The translations under genes were made by a program, and so were the position numbers. A DNA stretch of 29,852 nucleotides. It comes from a virus. Position 1 is the first letter of the stretch; each line of letters opens with the position of its first letter. The stretch lies in IMG/VR virus record IMGVR_UViG_3300025131_000273, positions 1 through 29,852 of that record; one strand, written 5' to 3'. Below are positions 15,765-22,806 of this stretch, one piece after another. Under the pieces are notes generated by a model. It was not told the DNA's origin, did no database searches, and worked only from the letters and a program-made list of their open reading frames with translations.

Positions 15765-16132
15765 TAGGGGCCCCCAATCACGAGCACCTCGGCGGTAGAC
15801 GAAGAGGCCGAGGTAAGAGTGAGCCGCATGTATTTACACCGCCCGTCTGTATGCTTTGCAATCACCTTTACATCGGTGGCCCCCGCCGCGGGCGTCAACG
15901 TGTTACTCGAGAGCACAAACCAGGTCGCCCCGTCGTGACTTCCCTCAATCGATGATGCGGTGATCGCGACCGAGGCCCCCGTCTCCCTCACCGAAAACGT
16001 TAAATCCGAATAGGGGAGAGTAACGGCGAAGTTATTCGTTGTGGCGGCGGAGTCCGCGGGCCACGCGCATGTTGCCGAGCCGCCGATCGTGGCGGTTGAC
16101 ACGGGCCACCGCCGAATGGGTCCATTGCTCAT
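15764..16132 (-). CDS. Small beta-rich structural protein (first of three)
   Basis: 122 residues from the ATG at 16132, which overlaps the portal stop as ATGA and has GGAGG ten bases upstream; the open frame runs further back but only inside the portal gene. Sequence features are T-L-P-Y-S-D-L-T-F-S-V, I-E-G-S-H-D-G-A-T-W-F-V-L and C-K-Y-M-R-L-T-L-T-S-A-S-S-S-T-A-E-V-L-V. The 'S-x-D-G-x-T-W ... Y-x-R-L-x-x-T' layout is common in viral sandwich domains that bind surfaces. Probably a virion protein. Confidence 0.6.
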   Translation of the reverse strand: MSNGPIRRWPVSTATIGGSATCAWPADSAATTNNFAVTLPYSDLTFSVRETGASVAITASSIEGSHDGATWFVLSSNTLTPAAGATDVKVIAKHTDGRCKYMRLTLTSASSSTAEVLVIGGP

Positions 16133-18339
16133 CGGGTGAGTTCCTCCGGTGGAACGTGTGAATAGACTTTGATGCACCGGCACCGGTTCCCTGAGGAACC
16201 GGCCCGGGTCGAATAGCAATCTCGAAGCGGGAGACGGGTCGCCAGGTCCGCATCACTTCCGACCCGCCCGACCTCGAGCTCGTGCTCTCGGCACGCTGGG
16301 CAAGTCCGGCCATCCTCGAAAAGTGTCGAGTATGTGAAATAGGTCGCCTGCGATTTCGCGGCCCCCGACTCGCGGCCCTGGTTATAGCCGAGCCCGATCG
16401 CGTTCGAGATCCCGCCGAGCACCTGATTCCTCGAGAGCTTGCCGAGCATTCGCCCTACGGCCTTGGGATCATCGACCCGCCCGGCGTTTGCGACCTGGCC
16501 TCGGACCTCCCCGGTGGCAGTGTCGACAAGCGTCGACACGTATCTCTCGACGGCCTCGTCGGCGAGCTCCACTATCGACCGTTTAACCGTGGCCGCCGTC
16601 GGGGCCTCGAGCGTCGAGGCGAATCGAGCGTTCGGCTTGAGCGGGAGCCGGGCGAGCTCGTCGATCACGTCGGCCCGCCCCCGGGTGAATTCGGCCATCC
16701 CCCCCGCGACGATCTCTCGGCGAAGTTGCACGCGCCACGCTCGACGCAATCCCTCGAGCTTTTTGATCTGCTCCGGTGATAGCCCCTTCCCGTCGGCGGT
16801 CCACTTCTGAATCGTCGCCTCTAACTCGGGAATGAACCGCGCCCGGAACCGCTCGAGGGCCTGGGCGGCATCCTCGGCGGCGGCTTCCCAAGCGGTCCCC
16901 AATGCGTCGAACTCAATCGCCCGCTCGGCACCCTCGGGCTCCCTGGAAAGCACCCCGTCGGCGGCACGCGGGGCCACCGGGTCGACGGTGTAGGCCGGAA
17001 GGTCCGAGGCGGCGAAAATCGCGGCGGACTCCTCCTGGACGGCGGGCTCCTCTTGGGCGGCGGGCTTTGCGGGCGCGCGGGCGGCGCCGGCCTCATCAAC
17101 GACATCGTCGGGCGCCCGCATCAAGCCCAAAACGTGACGCTGGAGCGCCGGCGTCGAGCCGATGGCACCTCGAGCGATCGCGTCGACGAATGGGGCGATC
17201 TCCTCGGCCACGCTGGACGTTTGTAGGTTGTCACATTTTAGCCCGACTTCTCCGACGGCCCGGGCTCCAAAGTTGTCACGAATGAACGGCTCGACGAGCC
17301 CCGACATCATCCGGTCTTGAATCCTTGAGGCCCACGTCCCGAGCGCGTTCCAATAGGGCTTCTCTTGCGTCTCGGCGACCGATCGAGATCCGCTCGGCAT
17401 CATGCCCTGGGCCATGTGCGTTAAAAGCAGCCGCTGGAGAATCACCCGGTCGGTGTAATCCATGATCGATTGACACCGCTCGATCCCATCGCTGACGGTC
17501 TGTAGGAAGCTGATTTCCCACCCTGGAGAGCCCACAAAGTGTAAGTCCTCGTGGTTCGTGAAGCCGGCGAGGGCCTCTATCACATTGTCCCGAGAGTCAC
17601 CGGTCGCGCCCTCCCCCGTCGGGTTCGCCCCGAGGAATCCCTGACTCCGCTCGGCCATGATGTTTCGCCACATCCGGCCCTCGCGCTTCGAGATGAACTC
17701 TCCGTACAGGGGCCGAAGAATCGACCGGCCCTCGAGGTTGTTCGCCTCCTGGTCAAACACGAAGTGAACCAAGTCGCCACCGGGAATTTCCACATGCCTC
17801 GCGACGCCGGAATCGTCGACGATTTCTTGGTCGATCCCCGCAAGGCGTCGCCCGTCGAGCTTCCACCTCCAGACCGAATCCGGGGGGCGGGGCGATAGAT
17901 AGCACCGATCGAGCCCATCGGCCCCGCGGTGCCAAACTCGCTCGAATAGATAGCACCCGAGCCATACCGATAGCTGGGCGTGGAGGAGTAACTCTTCCCA
18001 CGTGAGCGCCTGGTCATGCTCGGGGGCGAAGAGTAGCGACTCCACCGCGCCCCGGAGCTCGTCGGATTCCGAGTCAACGCGCCAGTCGGCAGCAACGAGC
18101 GGGCCATCGATTAGCATCCGACCGAGCCCGATGATCGGGTCCGAGTCGAGCATCTCTCGGAAGATTCCGTATTTTTCGCGCCCGTCGAAGTCCGAGTTAA
18201 AGTCGGCGCCCGAGAGCATGCCGGCCCAACTCGCGACACGATACGGGGCGCCCTTTGCCCCCCCGTCAGCGGTCGCCGACGCGAACGCTTGCGCCTCCTG
18301 GTTGAGCTCTCGGCGCAAGGCCTGGCGGGTCGCTTTCAT
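16129..18339 (-). CDS. Portal protein fused to a MuF-type minor head domain
   Basis: 736 residues. Residues about 30-430 match the DUF935 (Mu gp29-like) portal type: FREMLDSDPIIGLGRMLIDGPL, LLHAQLSVWLGCYLFERVWH, GRSILRPLYGEFISKR and QRLLLTHMAQGMMPSGSRSVAETQ. A linker rich in Ala, Pro and Glu follows (about 430-480). The C-terminal part (about 490-736) resembles the MuF/SPP1 gp7 head morphogenesis domain, ending with F-E-D-G-R-T-C-P-A-C-R-E-H and G-N-R-C-R-C-I-K-V-Y, a CxxC...CxC set that may bind metal. These are usually two genes. The portal ring is the DNA channel and packaging motor dock. ATG at 18339 (GGAGG upstream) lies 74 bases inside the terminase gene. Confidence 0.85.
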   Translation of the reverse strand: MKATRQALRRELNQEAQAFASATADGGAKGAPYRVASWAGMLSGADFNSDFDGREKYGIFREMLDSDPIIGLGRMLIDGPLVAADWRVDSESDELRGAVESLLFAPEHDQALTWEELLLHAQLSVWLGCYLFERVWHRGADGLDRCYLSPRPPDSVWRWKLDGRRLAGIDQEIVDDSGVARHVEIPGGDLVHFVFDQEANNLEGRSILRPLYGEFISKREGRMWRNIMAERSQGFLGANPTGEGATGDSRDNVIEALAGFTNHEDLHFVGSPGWEISFLQTVSDGIERCQSIMDYTDRVILQRLLLTHMAQGMMPSGSRSVAETQEKPYWNALGTWASRIQDRMMSGLVEPFIRDNFGARAVGEVGLKCDNLQTSSVAEEIAPFVDAIARGAIGSTPALQRHVLGLMRAPDDVVDEAGAARAPAKPAAQEEPAVQEESAAIFAASDLPAYTVDPVAPRAADGVLSREPEGAERAIEFDALGTAWEAAAEDAAQALERFRARFIPELEATIQKWTADGKGLSPEQIKKLEGLRRAWRVQLRREIVAGGMAEFTRGRADVIDELARLPLKPNARFASTLEAPTAATVKRSIVELADEAVERYVSTLVDTATGEVRGQVANAGRVDDPKAVGRMLGKLSRNQVLGGISNAIGLGYNQGRESGAAKSQATYFTYSTLFEDGRTCPACREHELEVGRVGSDADLATRLPLRDCYSTRAGSSGNRCRCIKVYSHVPPEELTR

Positions 18340-19648
18340 ACCTTGCTAGTCCTCCGGGCCCGCGTGCCCCTGACCTGTCGACTAGTCGCTTCGTCTCGTG
18401 GCGTTCGGGTCGTTTGATCGGGGCGTCCTTAAATATCCAATACCCAAGCGCGTCGGTGTGGTGCGTCCGCATCCGGTCTGATGCGTCCGGGGCCCGTGTG
18501 CCCGTTTTCCAGACGACCCGCTCAAGGTCGTCGAGCGTGTGCGTGCATTGTGGATGAATGCGAACATCGCCCCGCCGGAAAGCCCCCCCGACCGAGTTGA
18601 TCCTTTCGGTCACGTATGGATTGGACCGAGGGACATCAACCCCGATAAATCGTTCTCCGAAGTGCCTCAAGTAGGCCTCGGCGAGAATCCGATAGTCGGA
18701 CGCGAGGGCCGACGACTTCCGGGCGCTCCCCGTCGCGTCGCCCTTCACGATGACCTCGCCGGGCCAATCGGCGAACCGCCGAACAAACTCGTCAGCGACT
18801 TCGTATGAATTGCACCCGCCCTCGATGTGGATCTCGTCCCAGACTCGGAAGCCCGAACCCTCCCGCCACCCGACCGAGGAGCACGCGGGATCGACGTTGA
18901 AGTCGATCGAGTGCACGAGCGGCCCGACGGGCCTGAACTCGAACGCCTGGACGTGATCCGATCGACTGAACTCGCTATATACTCGCCCGGACTGTAGATC
19001 GACGAACCGACCCTCGAGATATGCTTCTCGTTGCTGCTCGGTGAACGACTCGACGAGCCGCTCGACGTATTGACGGTCGAGATCTTCGTTCGCCGCCGTC
19101 GACATCCTCGAGAGCGAATAGAAGGCCGACGGGCCATCGGTCACGTCGTAAAACCACCCATAGCCCTCGGGCGTGCCGACGAGCCCCCCGAACAAATGCC
19201 CCGCCGCCGTCTCTCGAATCCTCGAGAGCAAAATGTTGTGGACCTCCTCGGAGACCTGTCCGGCCTCATCGAGTAAAAACCAGCTAACGTCGTGCCCCTT
19301 GAGCCGCCCGGGCTTGTCCGCCCCCCGGAATAGCACCCGATGCCGAAAGACGGGGATGTAGATCTCCATCTTCGAGATCCGCTTCACAAAGTCGATCCCA
19401 CTCTCCTCGAGCACCTTTTGGAACCGCCGCCAGAGTGTATCCCTGAGCATTCGATAGGTCGGGGCACACATGATCCCCGAGCACCCTTGATTGAGCGCCG
19501 CCAGAGTGATGGCCTTGCGGCAAGCCGTGAGCGTTTTCCCGGCACCATAGCCGCCAACAAATGCGGCGTGTCGATCCGCGGTCGAGAGAAAATCGCCTTG
19601 GGCGGGGTAGCTCGAGAAGTCGAGCGAGAGTGTCCCGGCGCTACTCAT
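18266..19648 (-). CDS. terL: Terminase large subunit
   Basis: 460 residues. ATPase motifs are clear: Walker A GGYGAGKT at about residues 32-39, an adenine-binding-type C-A-P-T-Y-R region near 61-66, and Walker B W-F-L-L-D-E-A at 123-129 followed by the coupling motif G-L-V-G-T-P. The nuclease half begins at H-S-I-D-F-N-V-D-P (about 247), with KGDATG in the middle and a late H-H-T-D-A-L-G-Y motif carrying acidic residues for metal binding. It drives ATP-dependent DNA packaging and cuts the concatemer. The last 25 residues are Arg/Gly/Pro-rich and overlap the portal gene. Start overlaps the small subunit stop by eight bases. Confidence 0.95.
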   Translation of the reverse strand: MSSAGTLSLDFSSYPAQGDFLSTADRHAAFVGGYGAGKTLTACRKAITLAALNQGCSGIMCAPTYRMLRDTLWRRFQKVLEESGIDFVKRISKMEIYIPVFRHRVLFRGADKPGRLKGHDVSWFLLDEAGQVSEEVHNILLSRIRETAAGHLFGGLVGTPEGYGWFYDVTDGPSAFYSLSRMSTAANEDLDRQYVERLVESFTEQQREAYLEGRFVDLQSGRVYSEFSRSDHVQAFEFRPVGPLVHSIDFNVDPACSSVGWREGSGFRVWDEIHIEGGCNSYEVADEFVRRFADWPGEVIVKGDATGSARKSSALASDYRILAEAYLRHFGERFIGVDVPRSNPYVTERINSVGGAFRRGDVRIHPQCTHTLDDLERVVWKTGTRAPDASDRMRTHHTDALGYWIFKDAPIKRPERHETKRLVDRSGARGPGGLARYESDPPGLAPRAQPGGASVRVGDR

Positions 19649-20027
19649 TCTCGACCCGTCGATCGGTCACCACTATCTCGACCTTTGCCGGCGCGGCTTT
19701 CTCTTCGTCGGCGGTCACGTGATCGCCCCAGACGTCTGGGAATATCTTCGAGAGCACATAGCGCGCGGCATACATATCCCCGCCCATCGCCGCAGTGATG
19801 ACGGTCTTGGCGATGTCGTCCCCCATCCCAAGGCGTGCCCGCGCGAGCGCGGTCGCAAATCCCTTGTGATTTCTCTGGCGCCACGTGGCGAACGTCGACG
19901 TCGGCACGCCGAGGAACTCAGCGATCCGGCCATCGCTCCAGCCTCTCCCCGCCATGCCGAGGGCCATCTCTCGGCGCTCTTGGGTGAGCGTGGACAATGC
20001 CACATCACCACCCGCCCCGAGTCGCAC
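19641..20027 (-). CDS. terS: Terminase small subunit
   Basis: 128 residues or slightly fewer. A helix-turn-helix is visible at about residues 27-52 (G-W-S-D-G-R-I-A-E-F-L-G-V-P-T-S-T-F-A-T-W), followed by a helical region (ALARARLGMGDDIAKTVITAA) that would oligomerise and a C-terminal acidic-to-charged tail that would touch the large subunit. It recognises the packaging site on phage DNA. The start is uncertain: GTG at 20027 has no ribosome site, GTG at 20003 is preceded by GGTGGTGAT, and ATG at 19967 is also possible. Immediately upstream is a gene-free stretch. Confidence 0.85.
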   Translation of the reverse strand: MRLGAGGDVALSTLTQERREMALGMAGRGWSDGRIAEFLGVPTSTFATWRQRNHKGFATALARARLGMGDDIAKTVITAAMGGDMYAARYVLSKIFPDVWGDHVTADEEKAAPAKVEIVVTDRRVENE

Positions 20028-20183
20028 CCGCAGGATGCACGGGCACGACCGGGCCCGACGAGAGGGAATCGCGCCAGATCAAAGCAAGATCACCACCTCC
20101 CAAGAAATGAGAAAATGGGAACCTCGTCGGAACTTGTGGCGGGGGGACCATACCCTCCATATGTCACACTTGAACCCGATCGG
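20028..20183. other. Gene-free stretch upstream of the terminase genes; candidate packaging site
   Basis: 156 bases with no gene I can support; a 51-codon reading on the minus strand has no good ribosome site. Packaging sites (cos or pac) often lie at this position next to terS, but I see no clear repeat set or cohesive-end palindrome. No convincing promoter was found either. Confidence 0.35.
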
Positions 20184-20555
20184 TCAACTATATTCCCCCG
20201 CGGGATTTACGGGATCATCGTCATTTACGGGCTCCATCGCCTCGAAAACCAAAGAGGGTTCAAGAAGTCCATTAGCGTCCGGCGGCTCGATTGTCGTCGA
20301 TGGAAGGTCGACGGACTCGAAAGCCGCACACGCTCGGCGGTGCTCGTTAACGTGCGGTTGCTCGGCAAGGTTGAACCGGGTCGTCGGCGAAGAGAGCCCG
20401 GTGATTCGATGAAGTCGCCCGAGGGGCGGCACCCCGAAACAGCTCCCGAATAGCTGAAGCTCGCCCGCGTCACCTACCTCGAAAACCCTCACGTCGCTTT
20501 GATCGAAAAAATAACACCCTCCGCACGTTCGCCCGTCCAAATCAGGTCTTCCCAT
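20184..20555 (-). CDS. Small Cys-motif protein
   Basis: 123 residues from the ATG at 20555, which has GGAGG eight bases upstream (the GTG at 20570 is less likely). It carries a pattern common in short phage proteins: T-C-G-G-C-Y-F-F near the start, G-S-C-F-G about 28 residues later and R-R-A-C-A-A-F-E further on, four Cys that could bind zinc or an iron-sulphur centre. The C-terminal 40 residues are acidic and probably flexible. Function unknown. It starts shortly after the RuvC-like gene's stop, so it is in the same operon. Confidence 0.65.
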   Translation of the reverse strand: MGRPDLDGRTCGGCYFFDQSDVRVFEVGDAGELQLFGSCFGVPPLGRLHRITGLSSPTTRFNLAEQPHVNEHRRACAAFESVDLPSTTIEPPDANGLLEPSLVFEAMEPVNDDDPVNPAGEYS

Positions 20556-20560
20556 TTTGA

Positions 20561-21112
20561 TTACCTCCACATCTCCGGGCGGGCCCGGTTGATCTCGTGT
20601 ATCGCGACAAAGGCTGCGTCGACCATATGGTCGGTCTCGGCGATTGCCGAATTTTCACAAATCGCGGTGAGCCATCGTTTGGCGTTCCGCTTGATGTCTG
20701 CCCGTCGACCGGTCCTCGACGCGGGCACCCTCAGTGCCCGATGCCATCCGCCCGAGGTCACCGACAGGCACGCCCCGCCCGCGGCCCTGTATACCCCAAT
20801 TTCAAGGGCCGCTTGGGCGCGGAGCGTCGGGCGGCACGCCCTGAGGAATCTCCCCACGGCGTGCCGGGTTTTGCCCTGGACCTCGAACGCTTCGACGCCA
20901 AACACCGCCGGAGCCCCGGCCCACCCGTCGAGCCAGTCGTCGACGAGCCACTGGGCCCAATCCTCCAGTTCGACGAGCCGCCGGCCCTCCGACTCAAATC
21001 CGTTTTGAGACTGCGCAACGGCCTCGAGCCGGTAGGGGCGCGCGCCGGGGCGACATCGAACGAGCGCCGCACCGGTCACGTTGAGACCTGGATCAAAGCC
21101 GATCCCGATCAA
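20561..21112 (-). CDS. RuvC-like Holliday junction resolvase
   Basis: 183 residues with the RuvC/RNase H-like layout: strand 1 G-I-G-F-D-P-G-L-N-V-T-G with Asp7, a central V-F-G-V-E-A-F-E with Glu74, and a C-terminal T-D-H-M-V-D-A-A-F-V-A with Asp161 and Asp165. These four acidic residues are the metal-binding set of RuvC-type nucleases. In phages such enzymes trim branched DNA before or during packaging, consistent with its place directly upstream of the terminase genes. The start appears to be TTG at 21112, in a TTGA overlap with the previous stop. Family assignment is good; the exact DNA substrate is inferred. Confidence 0.8.
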   Translation of the reverse strand: MIGIGFDPGLNVTGAALVRCRPGARPYRLEAVAQSQNGFESEGRRLVELEDWAQWLVDDWLDGWAGAPAVFGVEAFEVQGKTRHAVGRFLRACRPTLRAQAALEIGVYRAAGGACLSVTSGGWHRALRVPASRTGRRADIKRNAKRWLTAICENSAIAETDHMVDAAFVAIHEINRARPEMWR

Positions 21113-21462
21113 GCGTCGACGCTCGCGAGTTCGTCCACGAGATCATCTTCCGCGTCGAGGTCGAGGGCCGCGGTCAATTGCCGATCGGCGAGCACTGGAG
21201 CGAAAACGCTCAAACTCGACCACATCTCCTCAGTCATCTCCGCGAGGTTGTGAATCGGGCCCGCGAGGGTCGCGGCGAGTTCCTGCGAGCCTGGAGCGAA
21301 GACGGCACAAAATCGCTCGAGATCCTCGGAAACGGCCGTACCAAAGAAAGCGACCCACCGACCGTTTTTTAAGATCAGGGTCAGGCCGTCATCGCCGGAA
21401 GCCCGCTCCAACTTCCACAGTCGATTGCCGATTTCGTCGCGCCTGGTCAAATCCACGGACAT
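21109..21462 (-). CDS. Hypothetical protein
   Basis: 117 residues from the ATG at 21462, supported by GGAGG six bases upstream. Not recognised. It begins M-S-V-D-L-T-R-R-D-E-I-G-N-R-L-W, has a strand pair L-T-L-I-L-K-N-G-R-W-V-A-F-F-G and then a helical half rich in Leu, Ala and acidic residues. No metal-binding motif or membrane segment. It overlaps the RuvC-like gene by four bases and lies in the cluster of small genes between replication and packaging, so expression is probably early to middle. Confidence 0.6.
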   Translation of the reverse strand: MSVDLTRRDEIGNRLWKLERASGDDGLTLILKNGRWVAFFGTAVSEDLERFCAVFAPGSQELAATLAGPIHNLAEMTEEMWSSLSVFAPVLADRQLTAALDLDAEDDLVDELASVDA

Positions 21463-21655
21463 GCTCAACCTCCAAAACTCGACGGGACCACTCCCGTCTA
21501 ATCATCTGCTCGGCATTCTCGACGGCCTGCGCTTCAGACCAAAGATCGCCGGGCGTGTAAACGTCTCCCGCCCCTTCGAGAAGGATCGCGACCCGCTCCT
21601 CGAGGGCCTCGCGAGCCCCACGGGGCCATCTTAGGGGGCTACCCGGCAGGCTCAT
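21389..21655 (-). CDS. Small hypothetical protein
   Basis: 88 residues, charged and largely helical (AREALEERVAILLEGAG, then AQAVENAEQMIRREWSRRVLEVEHVRG). No family recognised. ATG at 21655 with a G-run just upstream; its 3' end overlaps the next gene by 74 bases in another frame, which is long for this compact genome but occurs also at the terminase-portal junction. The overlap includes the neighbour's ribosome site. Confidence 0.55.
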   Translation of the reverse strand: MSLPGSPLRWPRGAREALEERVAILLEGAGDVYTPGDLWSEAQAVENAEQMIRREWSRRVLEVEHVRGFDQARRNRQSTVEVGAGFRR

Positions 21656-21842
21656 CGAGCCCCCGGGCCTGCTTCAGGTCTAGGCTCAACCGCTCGACCT
21701 CGAGGCCGAGACGATGGATCTCCTCAACAAGTTGCTCGTGAGTCGACGGGGCTCGGACATGCTGGCACCGATGAGCCGGGTCGACCCAATCACGGCACGC
21801 CGGGCACACGCTCCAGGGCGCCGGCGGGAGCTCGTCGGTCAT
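21639..21842 (-). CDS. Small zinc-ribbon-like protein
   Basis: 67 residues from the ATG at 21842; the open frame extends upstream but that part looks like antisense noise. The N-terminus carries V-C-P-A-C-R-D-W and H-R-C-Q-H, a possible CxxC...CxH zinc site, followed by an amphipathic helix (EQLVEEIHRLGLEVERLSLDL) with heptad spacing suited to dimerisation. It overlaps both neighbours (ATGA at the upstream side). Function unknown; could bind nucleic acid. Confidence 0.55.
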   Translation of the reverse strand: MTDELPPAPWSVCPACRDWVDPAHRCQHVRAPSTHEQLVEEIHRLGLEVERLSLDLKQARGLDEPAG

Positions 21843-22012
21843 ACGAGCCCCGCTACGATCCCGACGCCCCAGATCAGGCACAAGCCGACCATTGAGCGCG
21901 GGGGCGCCTTGTCGTTGACTTGGGTCGTCGCAACGCAGAAGAGTCCCCAAGCGATCGCGACCACGGGATCGGCGAGGGGCGTCAACTCGGGGAGAGGCCA
22001 TAGCTCACTCAT
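21839..22012 (-). CDS. Small membrane protein
   Basis: 57 residues from the ATG at 22012. Two hydrophobic segments are visible, PVVAIAWGLFCVATT and MVGLCLIWGVGIVAGLV, separated by a short charged turn (QVNDKAPPRS), so a two-helix hairpin in the inner membrane is likely. It overlaps the neighbouring genes by ATGA on both sides. Not recognised; could be a lysis helper or an exclusion factor, but nothing in the sequence decides this. Confidence 0.5.
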   Translation of the reverse strand: MSELWPLPELTPLADPVVAIAWGLFCVATTQVNDKAPPRSMVGLCLIWGVGIVAGLV

Positions 22013-22116
22013 GACAAGATGAGCCACGCCCACACCCACATCACCCCGACCATCCCAAGCCCGCAACGGGTCACCATTCGGTCGATTACCTCGTCGGTCT
22101 CACGTCGATATTCCAC
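22009..22116 (-). CDS. 35-residue single-helix membrane peptide
   Basis: A short gene below common length cut-offs. GTG at 22116 starts three bases after the DnaC-like stop and is preceded by GGGAGA at six bases, and its TGA overlaps the ATG of the next gene. The first 18 residues are charged (E-Y-R-R-E-T-D-E-V-I-D-R), the rest is a hydrophobic Trp-rich helix (GMVGVMWVWAWLILS). Start signal, exact fit in the gap and both junctions support translation. Function unknown. Confidence 0.55.
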   Translation of the reverse strand: MEYRRETDEVIDRMVTRCGLGMVGVMWVWAWLILS

Positions 22117-22119
22117 GGA

Positions 22120-22806
22120 TTATCTCCCTGTTCGGTAGTCCTCCGACACGACCGGGATGAGCCATCGACCGGCCATCCCCTTGAGTCTCGACCCCGACCG
22201 GGGCCCGAGACGCTCGTCAAAATCGCTCGGAGAAATGTTGAGGGTCACCACGATCGGCAATCCCCTGATCTCACGTTCCTCGATCAACTCGTCGATCGAA
22301 TCGCGCGCATAGTCCGTATCTCGCATGGCCCCGACGTCGTCCAAGAAAAGCCAATCGCTCGAGATCAGATCCGCCATCACTTCCCGGTCACCCCTTCCCG
22401 ACTCGATGCCGGCTCGACGTGCATCGATGAGCCGCCGCACCCGCACAAAAAGGGTCCGGGGGCCCGTGATGCGGGCACAGGCCGCCGCTATATGCGTTTT
22501 ACCCGTCCCGGTCGGCCCGAATAACACGAGCGATTCGCGGGCCGCAATCCCCGCCCGGACCCACTCCCCGACGCGGTCGCGGGCGATCACGTCACCCGGG
22601 GGGCACTCGTAACCCCTGAGCGTTTTTTCACGATATGCACTCGGCAAAGGCCACGCCTCCGACAACCGGCGCTCGCGACGAAAGCGGACGGCCCGGACCT
22701 CGGGGGAATCTTGGCAAGCGTGCGCGGTCAGATCTCGTGAGAAAAAATGGCACCTCGGACAGATCCCCTCTGTCGCGAATGCGGATGTGGCGGCGACGTC
22801 AGGCAT
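22120..22806 (-). CDS. DnaC-like helicase loader (AAA+ ATPase)
   Basis: 228 residues from the ATG at 22806, which has GGAGG six bases upstream and overlaps the previous stop by eight bases. The N-terminus has Cys16, Cys19 and Cys31 in a small zinc-finger-like module. The ATPase core shows Walker A GPTGTGKT (97-104), Walker B W-L-F-L-D-D-V-G (152-159), a sensor 1 V-V-T-L-N (186-190) and an arginine-finger-like R-S-G-S-R-L-K-G. Such proteins load the host replicative helicase onto the phage origin. Adjacent to the replication initiator, like the O/P-type pairs of other phages. Confidence 0.85.
   Translation of the reverse strand: MPDVAATSAFATEGICPRCHFFSRDLTAHACQDSPEVRAVRFRRERRLSEAWPLPSAYREKTLRGYECPPGDVIARDRVGEWVRAGIAARESLVLFGPTGTGKTHIAAACARITGPRTLFVRVRRLIDARRAGIESGRGDREVMADLISSDWLFLDDVGAMRDTDYARDSIDELIEEREIRGLPIVVTLNISPSDFDERLGPRSGSRLKGMAGRWLIPVVSEDYRTGR

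Noticed and set aside
20006-20161. 51-codon minus-strand reading upstream of the small terminase gene.
   Set aside because: No usable ribosome site and low-complexity content; left as gene-free sequence.
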